Shown: positions 1 to 8,385 of the stretch, in pieces
How the letters are laid out: each line of letters begins with the position of its first letter
How positions within the stretch are numbered: the first letter of the stretch is position 1
Source: Paenarthrobacter nitroguajacolicus JCM 14115
GTDB lineage: Bacteria > Actinomycetota > Actinomycetes > Actinomycetales > Micrococcaceae
Direction: 5' to 3'
DNA length: 12,803 nt
Assembly: GCA_001313365.1 (NCBI GenBank)
Contig: BBFS01000126.1
Span: 1-12,803, forward strand
Program-made: the position numbers and the translations under genes
The notes under the pieces: model-generated
The model's input: the letters and a program-made list of their open reading frames with translations, nothing else
What the model was told of the DNA's origin: nothing
Databases searched by the model: none

Positions 1-92
1 GCTCGGGCTCGGTTCCGGAGTTGCCGAAGGTGTGCTGGGGCTCGGGCTCGGTTCCGGAGTTGCCGAAGGTGTGCTCGGGCTCGGGCTCGGTG
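1..92 (-). repeat. 39-bp tandem repeat in the adhesin stalk
   Basis: Two adjacent 39-base copies (1-39 and 40-78) differ at one base, and a third copy is partial (79-91). Smaller GGGCTC repeats are nested inside. Thirty-nine bases is 13 codons, so the frame is kept. In the frame that follows from the mended upstream gene the unit reads TEPEPEHTFGNSG. One frame over it reads PSPSPSTPSATPE, a typical Pro/Ser stalk. The array continues past the left edge, so copy number is unknown. Confidence 0.85.
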
Positions 93-1086
93 TTGGGGGT
101 CGTATCGACCGTTCCGTCGCCCGTTCCGCTCGCGACGCTTCGACGCGTCTCGGCGCCAACGGGGGGGTGCTGTTCGCCCGAGATGTTCACTGTTCCGTTG
201 TTCTCGTAGACATCCAAGGAAGAGTCGGTCACTGTTGTGACCACGAAGAGCTCCACGTGCTCGCCTTCCGGAAGCCCTTCCCAACTTACTGTCAGCGACT
301 GCGGGGTGCACTCGATGGTTGCCGGATATTGCTCATCATCGAATGGCTCAACAATGTTGCCGGCGGCGCTCACTACCTTGCCCACGCGGGGGTGTAACTT
401 GGCTGCAATCGATTTCCATGCCGGCCGCAGGGATGTCCGTCACCACAACATCGTTGGTTTCGAAGGCCATGGGCGGCATGTAGAAGATCGACTCCAGCTT
501 TGTCTGGGCGGGGTCTGCCCACCACATCGACTTTCCGGCAGACGTTGGCACGCCCGGGGTGCAATCCTCGGTGCAGGGTTCAGTGGTCACGGGAACCCGA
601 ACCACGCTGTCACCAACAACGAAGTTCAGCTCCTCCGTTCCTCCGCCGGTGAGCTCACGCGCGTACTGAGTAGTGAAGGAACACTTTCCGCCAACATTCA
701 GGGGGGGATGCGAAGCCACGAAATCGGTCAGTGTGAAGACCACCATGCCGGCGCCATTCGCGGCTGCGGTGGCAACTATGCGGCCAGCCGGGTTCTTCAG
801 GTCAAACGTAGTGTCGCCAAACCAGCGCAGTTCAGCGGGGAGTCGAAGGCTGAAGGTGTCCCCCCCGGGTTGCGATTTGTCGGGGGACAGACCATTCACA
901 TTTCACATCCACTTGGTCCCATTGCTTGGTAACTACTGATTCCGTGCTGATGGTGATCTCCGCTTCCGGAATATTTGCCGCAGTGGCCGGAAGGGCGGTC
1001 AGCCCCCCCAAGCCCAAGACGGCCATGACAGCGGCCAACAGCGCAGTCACCAGCGACACAGTTTTTAGATGGATCTGATTGTTCAT
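1..1086 (-). CDS. Secreted Ig-fold surface adhesin, C-terminus outside window, two frame breaks
   Basis: This is probably a cell-surface adhesin. The ATG at 1086 starts a signal peptide (residues 1 to about 37: LKTVSLVTALLAAVMAVLG core, ALPATAA cleavage region). Two beta-rich domains follow. The first (about 39-165, with CEWSVPDKSQPG, FDLKNPAGRIVATA and FTLTDFV) resembles the N2-type bacterial Ig domain of Gram-positive MSCRAMM adhesins. The second (about 170-305, ending SWEGLPEGEHVELFVVTTVT then NNGTVNISGEQ) resembles the partner N3 domain. A repeat stalk then runs off the left edge, so a sorting signal such as LPXTG cannot be checked. The frame breaks at 882-886 and 388-392; each is a five-base run that reads correctly as four. 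A GAAGGA ribosome site lies about 11 bases before the start. The ATG overlaps the stop of the upstream gene (ATGA), implying coupled translation. The domain assignment is by pattern only; the ligand is unknown. Confidence 0.75.
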
Positions 1087-1653
1087 TTTCTGGATGGTCC
1101 TTCGAATCCTTGGGTGTTGTGTTCCGTCACAGGGTGAGTGTTGGCAGCGGAAGTTTCGTGACGTTGCAGCGGGTAAAGGACCATGCGCGCAGGGCTCAGC
1201 GTCCCGTCCCCCCAAAGCCTCCAGCACGGCCTTGCATCCCAGAAGCCGGGACAGGCTGCGTTCTCCAAGGGGGGGAAAAGGATATGGACAGCAGAATTTT
1301 GGTACATGGCCATGGATCCGGTTCCGTGCAACTGCCCTTTGACGGCTTCCCCGAGCCGGGCAAGGAGTGTCCAGCAGTGTCCGCGGTTATGGCGGGGGGC
1401 CGGGCAGCCGGATGATCGCCAGGGCATGCGAACCCGTGGACTCCGGCCCTAACGTGGATACCTCGTGGATCCGTCGCTGAAAGTGCGCGTGGGTGACCAA
1501 GCCTGTGTAGACATCGGTGCATGAGAGGGGAGCGGCTGTTTCTGCGACCTCCGCCCAGCCTTCCGCCAGTGATTGAAGGGCGTCGATGTCGACGGGTTGT
1601 TCCGCAGCCACAAACAACGCGCGGAAATCGCTCATGGTCTCATTGATGCCCAC
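1083..1653 (-). CDS. GGDEF-like (degenerate diguanylate cyclase-type) protein, frames broken
   Basis: About 190 residues once mended. The N-terminal part is helical (SDFRALFVAAEQPVDIDALQ), then DVYTGLVTHAHFQRRIHEV at about residues 46-64 resembles the D-x-L-T-G-L-x-N/T-R-x-x-F opening of GGDEF domains. Later, LLARLGEAVKGQLHGTGSMA and MYQNSAVHILFP match the fold's next helix and hairpin, but there is no GGDEF/GGEEF signature, so cyclase activity is unlikely. The frame breaks at the six-G run 1394-1399, probably near 1235, and at the six-C run 1208-1213; mending the last two gives KAVLEALGDGTLSPARMVLY. The chosen end frame is supported by its TGA overlapping the ATG of the adhesin gene. The GTG at 1653 is the first start; ATG at 1635 is an alternative, and the true N-terminus may lie further upstream. 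A role as a scaffold or regulator of the adhesin is only inferred from the operon. Confidence 0.5.
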
Positions 1654-2028
1654 GCCATTCGTGGCGCGGGGCCGCTCCGAGTGATTTGGCCCTGCCGGCC
1701 GGAATCGCTGTGCCGATGGCGAGTGACGTTACGATTGTCCGGACCTCAGGCACGAACCAATCCGCCCCCGAAGCGCCACCCCATTTTGTAGCTGGCCATT
1801 TGCCATCTTCGCTGCAATAGATACCGTGAAAACGCACATTCGGCGAATGATTTGGTCCGGAACAAGGTCATATCCGAATAGTGCGCTGAACTGACGGTTC
1901 GTGACGAAGTGCTTTCCCCCCCAAGCTTTGATAAAGACTATGTAGAAAAACGCGTCACGACTTGCCTCTACCCCCCCCACTCCATATATATGGGCAGGGT
2001 TCTTTACGGTTTGGGGGGGATGCCATAG
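1654..2028. promoter_or_regulatory. Divergent control region between the GGDEF-like/adhesin operon and the sigma factor gene
   Basis: About 375 bases with no convincing gene. It is clearly more AT-rich on the sigma side (about 1920-2012) and must hold promoters for both directions. It contains a perfect 12-base palindrome, CCATATATATGG, at 1982-1993, an eight-C run at 1971-1978 and seven-base runs at 1916-1922 and 2013-2019. I could not assign a confident -35/-10 pair. Short reading frames here do not resemble a known protein, although part of 1654-1750 could be an unrecognised, frame-broken N-terminus of the GGDEF-like gene. Confidence 0.5.
1982..1993. promoter_or_regulatory. Perfect 12-bp AT-rich palindrome, candidate operator
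   Basis: CCATATATATGG reads the same on both strands. Its right end is 35 bases before the sigma factor start codon, in the only clearly AT-rich stretch of this intergenic region. It could be a regulator site or simply promoter DNA; nothing identifies a binding protein. Confidence 0.3.
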
Positions 2029-3680
2029 ATGGCACAGAGTTCACACGCAGGCAGCAAATCAAAAATCGACGACGATGGGCGTCTTATTGAGTTGGTCCGG
2101 GGGGGCGGAGATATGTCCGCGTTCGATGGTCTCTATGAGCGGCACGTGTCCATTGCATCCACCGTTGCCCGACGCAACGTGGACAATCCAAGCGATGCCG
2201 AGGATGTAGTGGCAGAGGCTTTTCAAGCTGTGCTGCAGGGCCTCGTTGCTGGGAGAGGACCCGATACATTCTTTCGGGCCTACCTGTTATCCACAGTTAC
2301 CAGGTTGTCCCATCAACGGAACCGAAAAGCCGGCAAGGTCCTGCCCAGCAGTGATGATTCTGTTCTGGATCACGCCTTGGCCGATTCAGATGCCGCCATC
2401 AATGCTTTCGAGTCGCGCACGGTGGCCAAAGCCTTCCGCACCTTGCCGGAACGGTGGCAGGCGGTGCTGTGGTACTTGGACGTGGAACGCATGAAACCTG
2501 CAGCCGTTGCACCCATTCTGGGGCTTTCACCCAATGCTGTTTCAGCGCTCGCCCTCCGTGCGCGCGAAGGCCTCAGGAGGCAATACCTGCAGTGCCATAT
2601 CGCAGAGCAGGCCGATGGCAGGTGTTCCGAGTTCGCTTCGAAACTCGGCAACTTTATCCGCGGTGGACTGTCAGCAGCCACCGAGCGCAAGGTTAGGGAT
2701 CACCTTAATGGCTGCTCTACATGTACGGCCGCCCTCGCGGAACTGAAGGACGTTCAAGGGAGCATGCGAGCCGTGCTCCTACCCTTATTCACCGGTGTTC
2801 CCATCACCATCTGGGCAGGAAAAAGTGCGGGGGGGCTGGGCGTTTTAGGCGCGGTTTTTCCCGCTAAAGCTGCACTGATCGCACCAGCGCTCGCTCAACC
2901 GATAGTCCTGGCCGTCGTCGCGGCGCCGGGGGGGTGGGGCTTGTGTTGGGGTCCATAGGAATCGTTGATCACCTGACTCCGGAGACGTATTCGCAACAGC
3001 GCGCCCTGCAGACTGGCAGTCCACCCTGGGAAAGTGAACCGGCGACGCCCACCGCTGCACCTACGACAAGCAGCACGCCATTCCCTGCATCTTCCTCTCC
3101 AGCAGAGTTGCCCCCTGCCCCCCCGGAGGAATTGCTACCAACCACGGTGGAGGTAACTTCAGGGACGCAAGCACCCACGTTGCCCATACAGGAGGAGCCC
3201 GCACAGGAGGAGCCCGCACAGAATAAACCCGCAGAGCCCTCCGCCACACCTTCCCCCCCGGTTGCACCACCAGCCCCCACACCGGCTCCCGCACTCGCTG
3301 CAGGCCCGTGGACCGCTGTTCCGGCGGATGTGCAGGGCTCTGTGCGGCAATACTCAGGCCGGGATGCCGCGAACATCACTATGGAAATCGACTTCCAAGT
3401 CTCAGGTGCAAACCCCCCCTTGGGTAGCGGCAAAGCGGTATTTTCGGTGGCCGCGGATGCATGGATAGTGGAAGGTTCCCTTCAAGCGCCGGTTGGATGG
3501 ACCTGCGCGCTGGAGAGCCGGCGCGTTGCTATCTGTGCCAGCAGCTCTGTGCAACGGGGGGGTGATCTTCAATTCCGTGTACTGACCGACTCCAAGGGCA
3601 ATAAGAAAAACCGCGAACTGAGCTACACCTTGAGTGGCCCGGGGGGGTTGGCTCCTAACAAGTTCTCCTACAACTACTGA
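2029..3680 (+). CDS. Membrane-anchored ECF-type sigma factor fused to zinc-finger anti-sigma-like and extracellular domains
   Basis: About 550 residues in one polypeptide. Sigma region 2 lies at about 20-105 (MSAFDGLYERH; NPSDAEDVVAEAFQAVL; FFRAYLLSTVTRL). Region 4 lies at about 133-190 (TLPERWQAVLWYLDVERM; LGLSPNAVSALALRAREGL). An H225-x3-C229-x2-C232 motif (HLNGCSTC) marks a ZAS-type anti-sigma zinc domain. A membrane segment follows at about 286-312 (IVLAVVAAPG then GLVLGSIGIV), possibly with an earlier hydrophobic stretch. Outside is a long Pro/Thr/Glu stalk with EEPAQ repeats, then a beta-rich C-terminal domain (VGWTCALESRRVAICASSS; SYTLSGPGGL) like DUF11/Ig-like modules. The frame breaks at the seven-G run 2928-2934, inside the helix; reading five G gives a continuous protein. 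The family with this layout resembles ECF sigma factors carrying C-terminal zinc-finger and membrane extensions (ECF52/53-like). Such proteins are thought to hold the sigma module at the membrane until released. The start at 2029 follows a G run nine bases upstream and directly abuts a three-codon ATG CCA TAG at 2020-2028. Confidence 0.85.
3188..3232 (+). repeat. 15-bp tandem repeat in the sigma factor's extracellular stalk
   Basis: Two identical 15-base copies (3188-3202 and 3203-3217), unit ACAGGAGGAGCCCGC, are followed by a diverged third copy (3218-3232). They encode repeated QEEPA/QNKPA units in the proline-rich stalk between the membrane helix and the C-terminal domain. Confidence 0.8.
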
Positions 3681-3838
3681 CATCGGGACTCTGGCTGGGG
3701 GGGAAGCGACGCCAAAATCTGAGACACATTCTTTTGTTGAGTTCCGTGCGGGTAAGATCCCGTAGGAAACATTAGTAATCCGGCTCACAGTATCCAGCGC
3801 AGTGTACGGGCCAAACCAGATCCCGAAGGTAAGTATCA

Positions 3839-6649
3839 ATGGTTCACACTGCCCATCAAGACACCGATCTCGCAGCCGAACTGCGTGCCGACGTGCGGCG
3901 CGTATCGACGCTTCTCGGCGAGTCTCTGGTCCGACAACACGGTCCGGAACTGCTCCAACTTGTGGAGCAGGTCCGCTTGCTGACCAAGGAGTCCAAGGAA
4001 GCCGCACGGGGCGGCGCAGATGCCACCGGCCCTTGGAGCGCGCACGACGTCGTTGCTCAGGTCCGCGAGTTGCTCGCCTCCCTGCCGCTGGACCAAGCGA
4101 CCGACTTGGTCCGTGCCTTTGCGTTCTACTTCCACCTCAGCAACGCGGCCGAGCAGGTACATCGCGTTCGTGGACTGCGTACCCGGCAGGAAAAGGACGG
4201 CTGGCTGGCAAAAGCAGTCTCGGAGATAGCCGGCCAAGCGGGCCCGCAGGTCCTGCAGGATGTGATCAACGAACTCGACGTCCGGCCCATTTTCACGGCG
4301 CACCCTACCGAGCATCACGTCGCTCAGTGTTGGATAAGGTCCGCAAACTATCGGACGTCCTTGCTGAGCCAACCACGGAGGGGACTTCCGCGCGGCGCCG
4401 CCAGGACCGGCAGCTCGCCGAGATCATCGACCAAATGTGGCAGACCGACGAGCTCCGCCAGGTCCGCCCCCACTCCTGTAGATGAGGCTCGGAACGCCAT
4501 CTACTACTTGAACAGCATCTTGACCGATGCAATGCCGGAAATGCTGACCGACCTTTCAGAACTCCTTGCTGAGCATGGCGTCACGCTCCCGGCCGCCGCT
4601 GCACCCTTGAAGTTTGGTTCGTGGATTGGTGGCGACCGTGACGGCAACCCGAACGTCACTGCTGCTGTCACCAGGGAAATCCTGCAGTTGCAGAACCAAA
4701 ATGCTGTCCGGATCAGCATTGCCCTCATCGACGAACTCATCTCAGTGCTCTCCAACTCGACGGCACTATTTGGGGGCCGACCAGGAGCTGTTGGATTCGA
4801 TCGCTGAGGATCTCAAGAACCTCCCCGGACTGGACAAGCGCATCCTTGAGCTGAACGCGCAGGAGCCCTACAGGCTCAAGCTGACCTGCATCAAGGCCAA
4901 GCTCATCAACACCGGTCGCCGTATTTCAGCTTCCACCTATCACGAGCCGGGCCGTGACTACGCCACCACTCCTGAGTTGCTTGCGGAGTTTGGGCTGCTT
5001 GAGGCCTCGCTGCGGAACCATTCCGCCGCATTGGTGGCAGACGGCGCCCTGGCCCGCGTCCGCAGGGCAATCGCTGCCTTTGGCTTGCACCTGGCAACAC
5101 TGGACATCCGCGAACACGCCGATTACCACCATGATGCCGTGGGGGGGCAGTTGGTGGACCGGCTCGGCACGGAAAAGCCTTACGGCGAATTGACGCGTGA
5201 GGAACGCTTCACGTTCCTTGGGGCCGAGTTGGCTTCCCGCCGGCCGCTGTCCGGCCACCCGATCAAGCTTGAAGGCACTGCGGACGGCACGTACGACGTC
5301 TTCCGGAGCATCCGCCAGGCCCTGCACACCTACGGTCCGGACGTCGTCGAGACTATATCATCTCCATGACCCGTGGTGCCGATGACGTCCTTGCTGCAGC
5401 AGTTCTTGCGCGTGAAGCCGGCCTGATCGATCTCTTCAGCGGCAAGCCCCCATGCCAAGATCGGGTTTGCTCCGCTTTTGGAAACGGTGGAGGAACTCCG
5501 GGCTTCGGCCGAGATCGTGGACCAGTTGCTGTCCGACCCGTCCTACAGGGAACTTGTCCGTCTCCGCGGAGACATTCAGGAGATCATGCTGGGTTACTCC
5601 GATTCCAATAAGGAATCCGGCGTCATGACCAGCCAGTGGGAGATTCACAAGACCCAGCGCAAGCTGCGTGACATAGCTGCCAAGCATGGCGTCCGCGTGC
5701 GCCTGTTCCACGGCCGCGGAGGATCTGTGGGCCGCGGTGGCGGACCCACCTATGACGCCATCATGGCCCAGCCGAACGGCGTACTTGAAGGCGAGATCAA
5801 GTTCACCGAGCAGGGGGAGGTCATTTCAGATAAGTACTCCCTGCCAGAGCTCGCCCGCGAAAACCTGGAACTTTCCCTGGCTGCAGTAATGCAGGGGGGG
5901 TCGGCCCTACACCGTACTCCGCGCACCTCGGATGACGAGCGTGAGCGGTACGCCAATGTCATGGAAACCATTTCGGATGCAGCGTTCGCCCGCTACCGCA
6001 CATTGATTGACGATCCCCCCAGCTTCCGGCCTACTTCCTCGCTTCTACGCCGGTGGAGCAGCTGGGTTCATTGAACATCGGCTCGCGCCCCCCCTCCAAG
6101 CGTCCGGATTCAGGTGCCGGACTCGGTGGCCTGCGGGCGATTCCGTGGGTTTTCGGTTGGACCCAGTCACGCCAGATCGTTCCCGGCTGGTTCGGCGTGG
6201 GCTCCGGCTTGAAAGCCGCCCGCGAAGCCGGCGACACCGATCAGCTGCTGGAGATGATGGACCGCTGGCACTTCTTCCGCTCTGTGATCTCCAACGTGGA
6301 AATGACCTTGGCCAAGACGGATATGGAAATTGCCGGTCATTACGTTTCGTCGCTGGTCCCGGAGGAACTGCACAGGCTGTTCCACATGATCCGCGACGAG
6401 TACGAGCTCACTGTGGCCGAAATCGAACGGCTTACGGGTGAGATTGAGTTGTTGGATGCCCAGCCGACGCTGAAGCGTTCACTCGAAATCCGCGATCAGT
6501 ACCTGGACCCGATCAGCTACCTGCAAGTAGAGCTGCTCCGTCGCGTGCGCGAGGAGCAGTTGTCCGGAGGCGAGATCGACGAGCGGCTCCAAAGGGCCAT
6601 GCTCATCACCGTCAACGGTGTAGCTGCAGGCCTGCGCAACACCGGCTAG
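3839..6649 (+). CDS. ppc: Phosphoenolpyruvate carboxylase, five frame breaks
   Basis: PEP carboxylase (PEP + bicarbonate to oxaloacetate + phosphate), a cytoplasmic anaplerotic enzyme that refills the TCA cycle. About 930 residues, the usual bacterial length. Family signatures are present in order: the catalytic-histidine motif [99 protein letters not shown]; and the C-terminal RNTG. The frame breaks at about 4311 (one G missing, TEASRRS restored), 4467-4471 (C5 for C4), 4772-4776 (G5 for G4), about 5353 (one T missing, ETYIISMT restored), 5447-5451 (C5 for C4, KPHAKIGF restored) and 6015-6020 (C6 for C4, [14 protein letters not shown] restored). Seven-base runs at 5141, 5894 and 6088 insert a residue where the family has none. 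The start at 3839 has GAAGG upstream. It follows the sigma factor gene by 158 bases but is probably expressed separately. Confidence 0.97.
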
Positions 6650-6657
6650 CAAACCTT

Positions 6658-6743
6658 CTCTCACATCCCTCGGGATTCCCCCCCGGATGCCTCTCTCACC
6701 CGGTGAGAGAGGCATCCGTCCAAGGGCGTGGGATGTGCGAGAG
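6658..6743 (+). terminator. Nested hairpin after ppc, candidate terminator
   Basis: A perfect 15-base inverted repeat (6685-6699 with 6703-6717, loop CCG) lies 35 bases after the ppc stop. An outer stem pairs CACATCCC (6662-6669) with GGGATGTG (6730-6737), extended by CTCT/AGAG after a two-base bulge. No T tract follows, so termination would rely on the very stable stem, which is common in high-GC actinobacteria. The outer arm reaches to within 15 bases of the next start codon. Confidence 0.7.
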
Positions 6744-6746
6744 CGT

Positions 6747-6758
6747 TAGGGTAGTGGG
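6747..6758 (+). promoter_or_regulatory. Candidate -10 element of a leaderless promoter
   Basis: TAGGGT at 6747-6752 fits the actinobacterial TANNNT -10 pattern and ends six bases before the ATG at 6759. That would place transcription start at or next to the start codon. There is no purine-rich ribosome site at normal spacing. No convincing -35 was found. Confidence 0.4.
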
Positions 6759-7064
6759 ATGCCGTCGTTCCAGACCAAGTTGAAGATCACTGGCCTTAAG
6801 CCGGGCAACGCACCCGAGTCGGTGATGGCCGCAGCCGTGGAGGCGCTGGAAACCCGCCACCATGTCGAATCGAACCAGCTCGACATCGTGGGGAGGCGTA
6901 CCCCAGATCAGCCTGCGCTTCACAGTGGGCGACCGGGATTACTCGGGCGAGAACGACGAAGCCCGGACGTCGGCAGCATGATGCGTGACGCCGTCGAACG
7001 CGTTGCTATCACTGGAAGCCTTTTCGTGTTGCGTCGGAGCCGCGGCCGTTGGTCGCCGGTTTAG
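6759..7064 (+). CDS. Small conserved hypothetical protein, two compensating frame breaks
   Basis: About 101 residues; I do not recognise a named family. As written the middle section is out of frame. Removing one G from 6890-6893 and restoring one C near 6977 gives DIVGGVPQISLRFTVGDRDY and ARTSAAMMRDAVERVAITGS, which joins both ends smoothly. The protein is soluble, with a charged N-terminus (MPSFQTKLKITGLKPGNAPE), a helical middle and a basic C-terminus (LFVLRRSRGRWSPV). It has no signal peptide, membrane helix or visible catalytic motif. It ends 14 bases from the convergent DedA gene. GC-rich third positions in the mended frame support it being real. Confidence 0.75.
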   Translation: MPSFQTKLKITGLKPGNAPESVMAAAVEALETRHHVESNQLDIVGRRTPDQPALHSGRPGLLGRERRSPDVGSMMRDAVERVAITGSLFVLRRSRGRWSPV

Positions 7065-7078
7065 ACAGTTAGTCAGCC

Positions 7079-7731
7079 CTACTCGGGCTGCGGAACGTCG
7101 CCGGGCTTGTCGGCGTCGAAGGGTTCGTCTACGGGGGGGGATCGGCTGCCGCGGCGCCGGGTAACGATCAATCCGACCACCACGCCGATGACCAGGCCCA
7201 GTCCCACCCCAATCAGTGAGCTGGCCCAAAAGGGAAGCTTGGTGGTGGAGCCCGTGAAGTAGCCCAAGCCGACCTGCCACACTGCCCAAAGCACTGCGCC
7301 CAGGCCGGCGCACAGGCTGAAACCGCGGACCGAAACGTTGGCGATGCCCGCCGCGGATGAGGTGGCGAGCCTTCCGCCTGGGATAAACCGAGCGCCGATG
7401 ATGGCGCCGTAGGTTGACGAACGGCCGGCTTTGGCGATGGCCTCGTGGATTCCGCGGTGGACCCGGCGGCCCCCACGACCACCGGTCCAGAACGTGGCTG
7501 ATGCGCCGCTTAAACAGCAGGAACACTGCCATGTCGCCCAGCCAGGAAGCGAACGCAGCAAGGAACAGGATGAGCCAGAAGTTGGCGTGGCCGTCGGCTG
7601 CGAGCGCCCCGCCGGTGATCACCACCATCTCGGAGGGGGATGGGCGGGAAGATGGCATCGCCCAACACAATGGGGACAATCCACAGGTAAATTGCGGATC
7701 CCCCCCACGTCTCTGGAGCGATGATGTCCAT
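7079..7731 (-). CDS. DedA-family membrane protein, two frame breaks
   Basis: About 216 residues. DedA/SNARE-associated-type proteins are polytopic inner-membrane proteins linked to membrane homeostasis, and some members flip lipid carriers. Visible features are an N-terminal helix ([15 protein letters not shown]), the PIPSE-type re-entrant motif ([17 protein letters not shown] once mended), a second helix ([20 protein letters not shown]), the family arginine motif ([17 protein letters not shown]) and two C-terminal helices ([20 protein letters not shown]). It ends in an acidic, proline-rich tail ([16 protein letters not shown]). The frame breaks at 7635-7639 and 7470-7474, each a five-base run that should be four. 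The ATG at 7731 is preferred; a GTG at 7749 is possible. It is transcribed divergently from the macro-domain gene with only 54 bases between the starts. The exact substrate cannot be told from the sequence. Confidence 0.88.
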
Positions 7732-7785
7732 GGGCAAAAGGTACCGCACTTGCCGCGTCCCTCGCTCGGGGGTGAGACTGGCGCC

Positions 7786-8349
7786 ATGCGAATCGAGATT
7801 CTGCGCGGTGACATCACCACCCGCCGGGTTGACGCGATCGTCAACGCCGCCAATTCGTCACTGCTCGGTGGAGGGGGAGTGGACGGCGCCATCCATAGGG
7901 CCGCGGGCACGGAACTTCTTGAGGCCTGCCGCGAGCTGCGCCGGACGCAACTGCAGGACGGACTTCCGGTAGGTGACGCCGCGGCTACGCCCGCCTTCCG
8001 GCTCCCCCCCGCACGCTTGGTGATCCATACAGTGGGACCCAACCGGCACGCGGGTCAAACCGATCCGGCGCTGCTGGCGTCGTGCTTCCGTCAGAGCCTG
8101 AGGGTGGCGGCGGATCTTGGTGCCCGATCCATCGCCTTTCCTGCGATCAGCGCCGGAATTTACGGCTGGGACGCCGGTCAGGTCGCGGAGGTAGCGTTCG
8201 ACGCCGTGAGGTCGTTTTCGTCGTCAGCTTCAGTTTCGGGCGCTGTGGACAGCCCGCTTGAGCTGGTGGAGTTCGTACTGTTTTCGGAGGAGACGACGGC
8301 GGTCTTCCGTGCTGTGTTTAACTCCTCGCCGAGGGGGGGTGAGTCCTAG
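7786..8349 (+). CDS. Macro-domain ADP-ribose hydrolase (O-acetyl-ADP-ribose deacetylase type)
   Basis: 187 residues, one of three genes with an unbroken frame. The macro fold motifs are clear: [20 protein letters not shown] with [15 protein letters not shown] (ligand-binding Asn and Gly-rich loop, about residues 6-43), then LVIHTVGP, then [14 protein letters not shown] (distal ribose loop). This is the arrangement of MacroD/YmdB-type enzymes, which hydrolyse O-acetyl-ADP-ribose and remove ADP-ribose from proteins. The C-terminus carries a short poorly conserved extension. A seven-C run at 8004-8010 gives LPPAR where the family normally has LPAR. There is no DarT-like toxin or sirtuin next to it, so a stand-alone housekeeping role is more likely than a toxin-antitoxin role. 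Confidence 0.92.
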   Translation: MRIEILRGDITTRRVDAIVNAANSSLLGGGGVDGAIHRAAGTELLEACRELRRTQLQDGLPVGDAAATPAFRLPPARLVIHTVGPNRHAGQTDPALLASCFRQSLRVAADLGARSIAFPAISAGIYGWDAGQVAEVAFDAVRSFSSSASVSGAVDSPLELVEFVLFSEETTAVFRAVFNSSPRGGES

Positions 8350-8370
8350 CCGCGGTTTAGCGACTCACCC
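8337..8370. terminator. Bidirectional hairpin between the macro-domain and membrane-protein genes
   Basis: Nine-base arms GGGTGAGTC (8337-8345) and GACTCACCC (8362-8370) flank a 16-base loop. It overlaps the macro-gene stop codon and sits between convergent genes, so it could end transcription from either side. There is no T tract. Confidence 0.5.
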
Positions 8371-8385
8371 GGGGGGTGACTGACC

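Noticed and set aside
1..92. CRISPR-like repeats
   Set aside because: The 39-base copies are directly adjacent with no spacers and continue an open coding frame.
237..932. 231-residue plus-strand reading frame at the left end
   Set aside because: It is antisense to the adhesin, whose signal peptide, Ig-type motifs and ribosome site are convincing on the other strand.
3836..4372. 178-residue minus-strand reading frame opposite ppc
   Set aside because: It is antisense to conserved PEP carboxylase sequence and has no recognisable motif of its own.
6939..8042. 367-residue minus-strand reading frame
   Set aside because: It is a composite of out-of-frame DedA sequence and the antisense of the macro-domain gene; only a short middle piece matches DedA. 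The homopolymer indels fuse these shadows.
7786..8349. Macro domain as a DarG-type antitoxin or phage-defence component
   Set aside because: No DarT-like ADP-ribosyltransferase or other defence gene is adjacent, and the protein is a single short macro domain without the extra DarG region.
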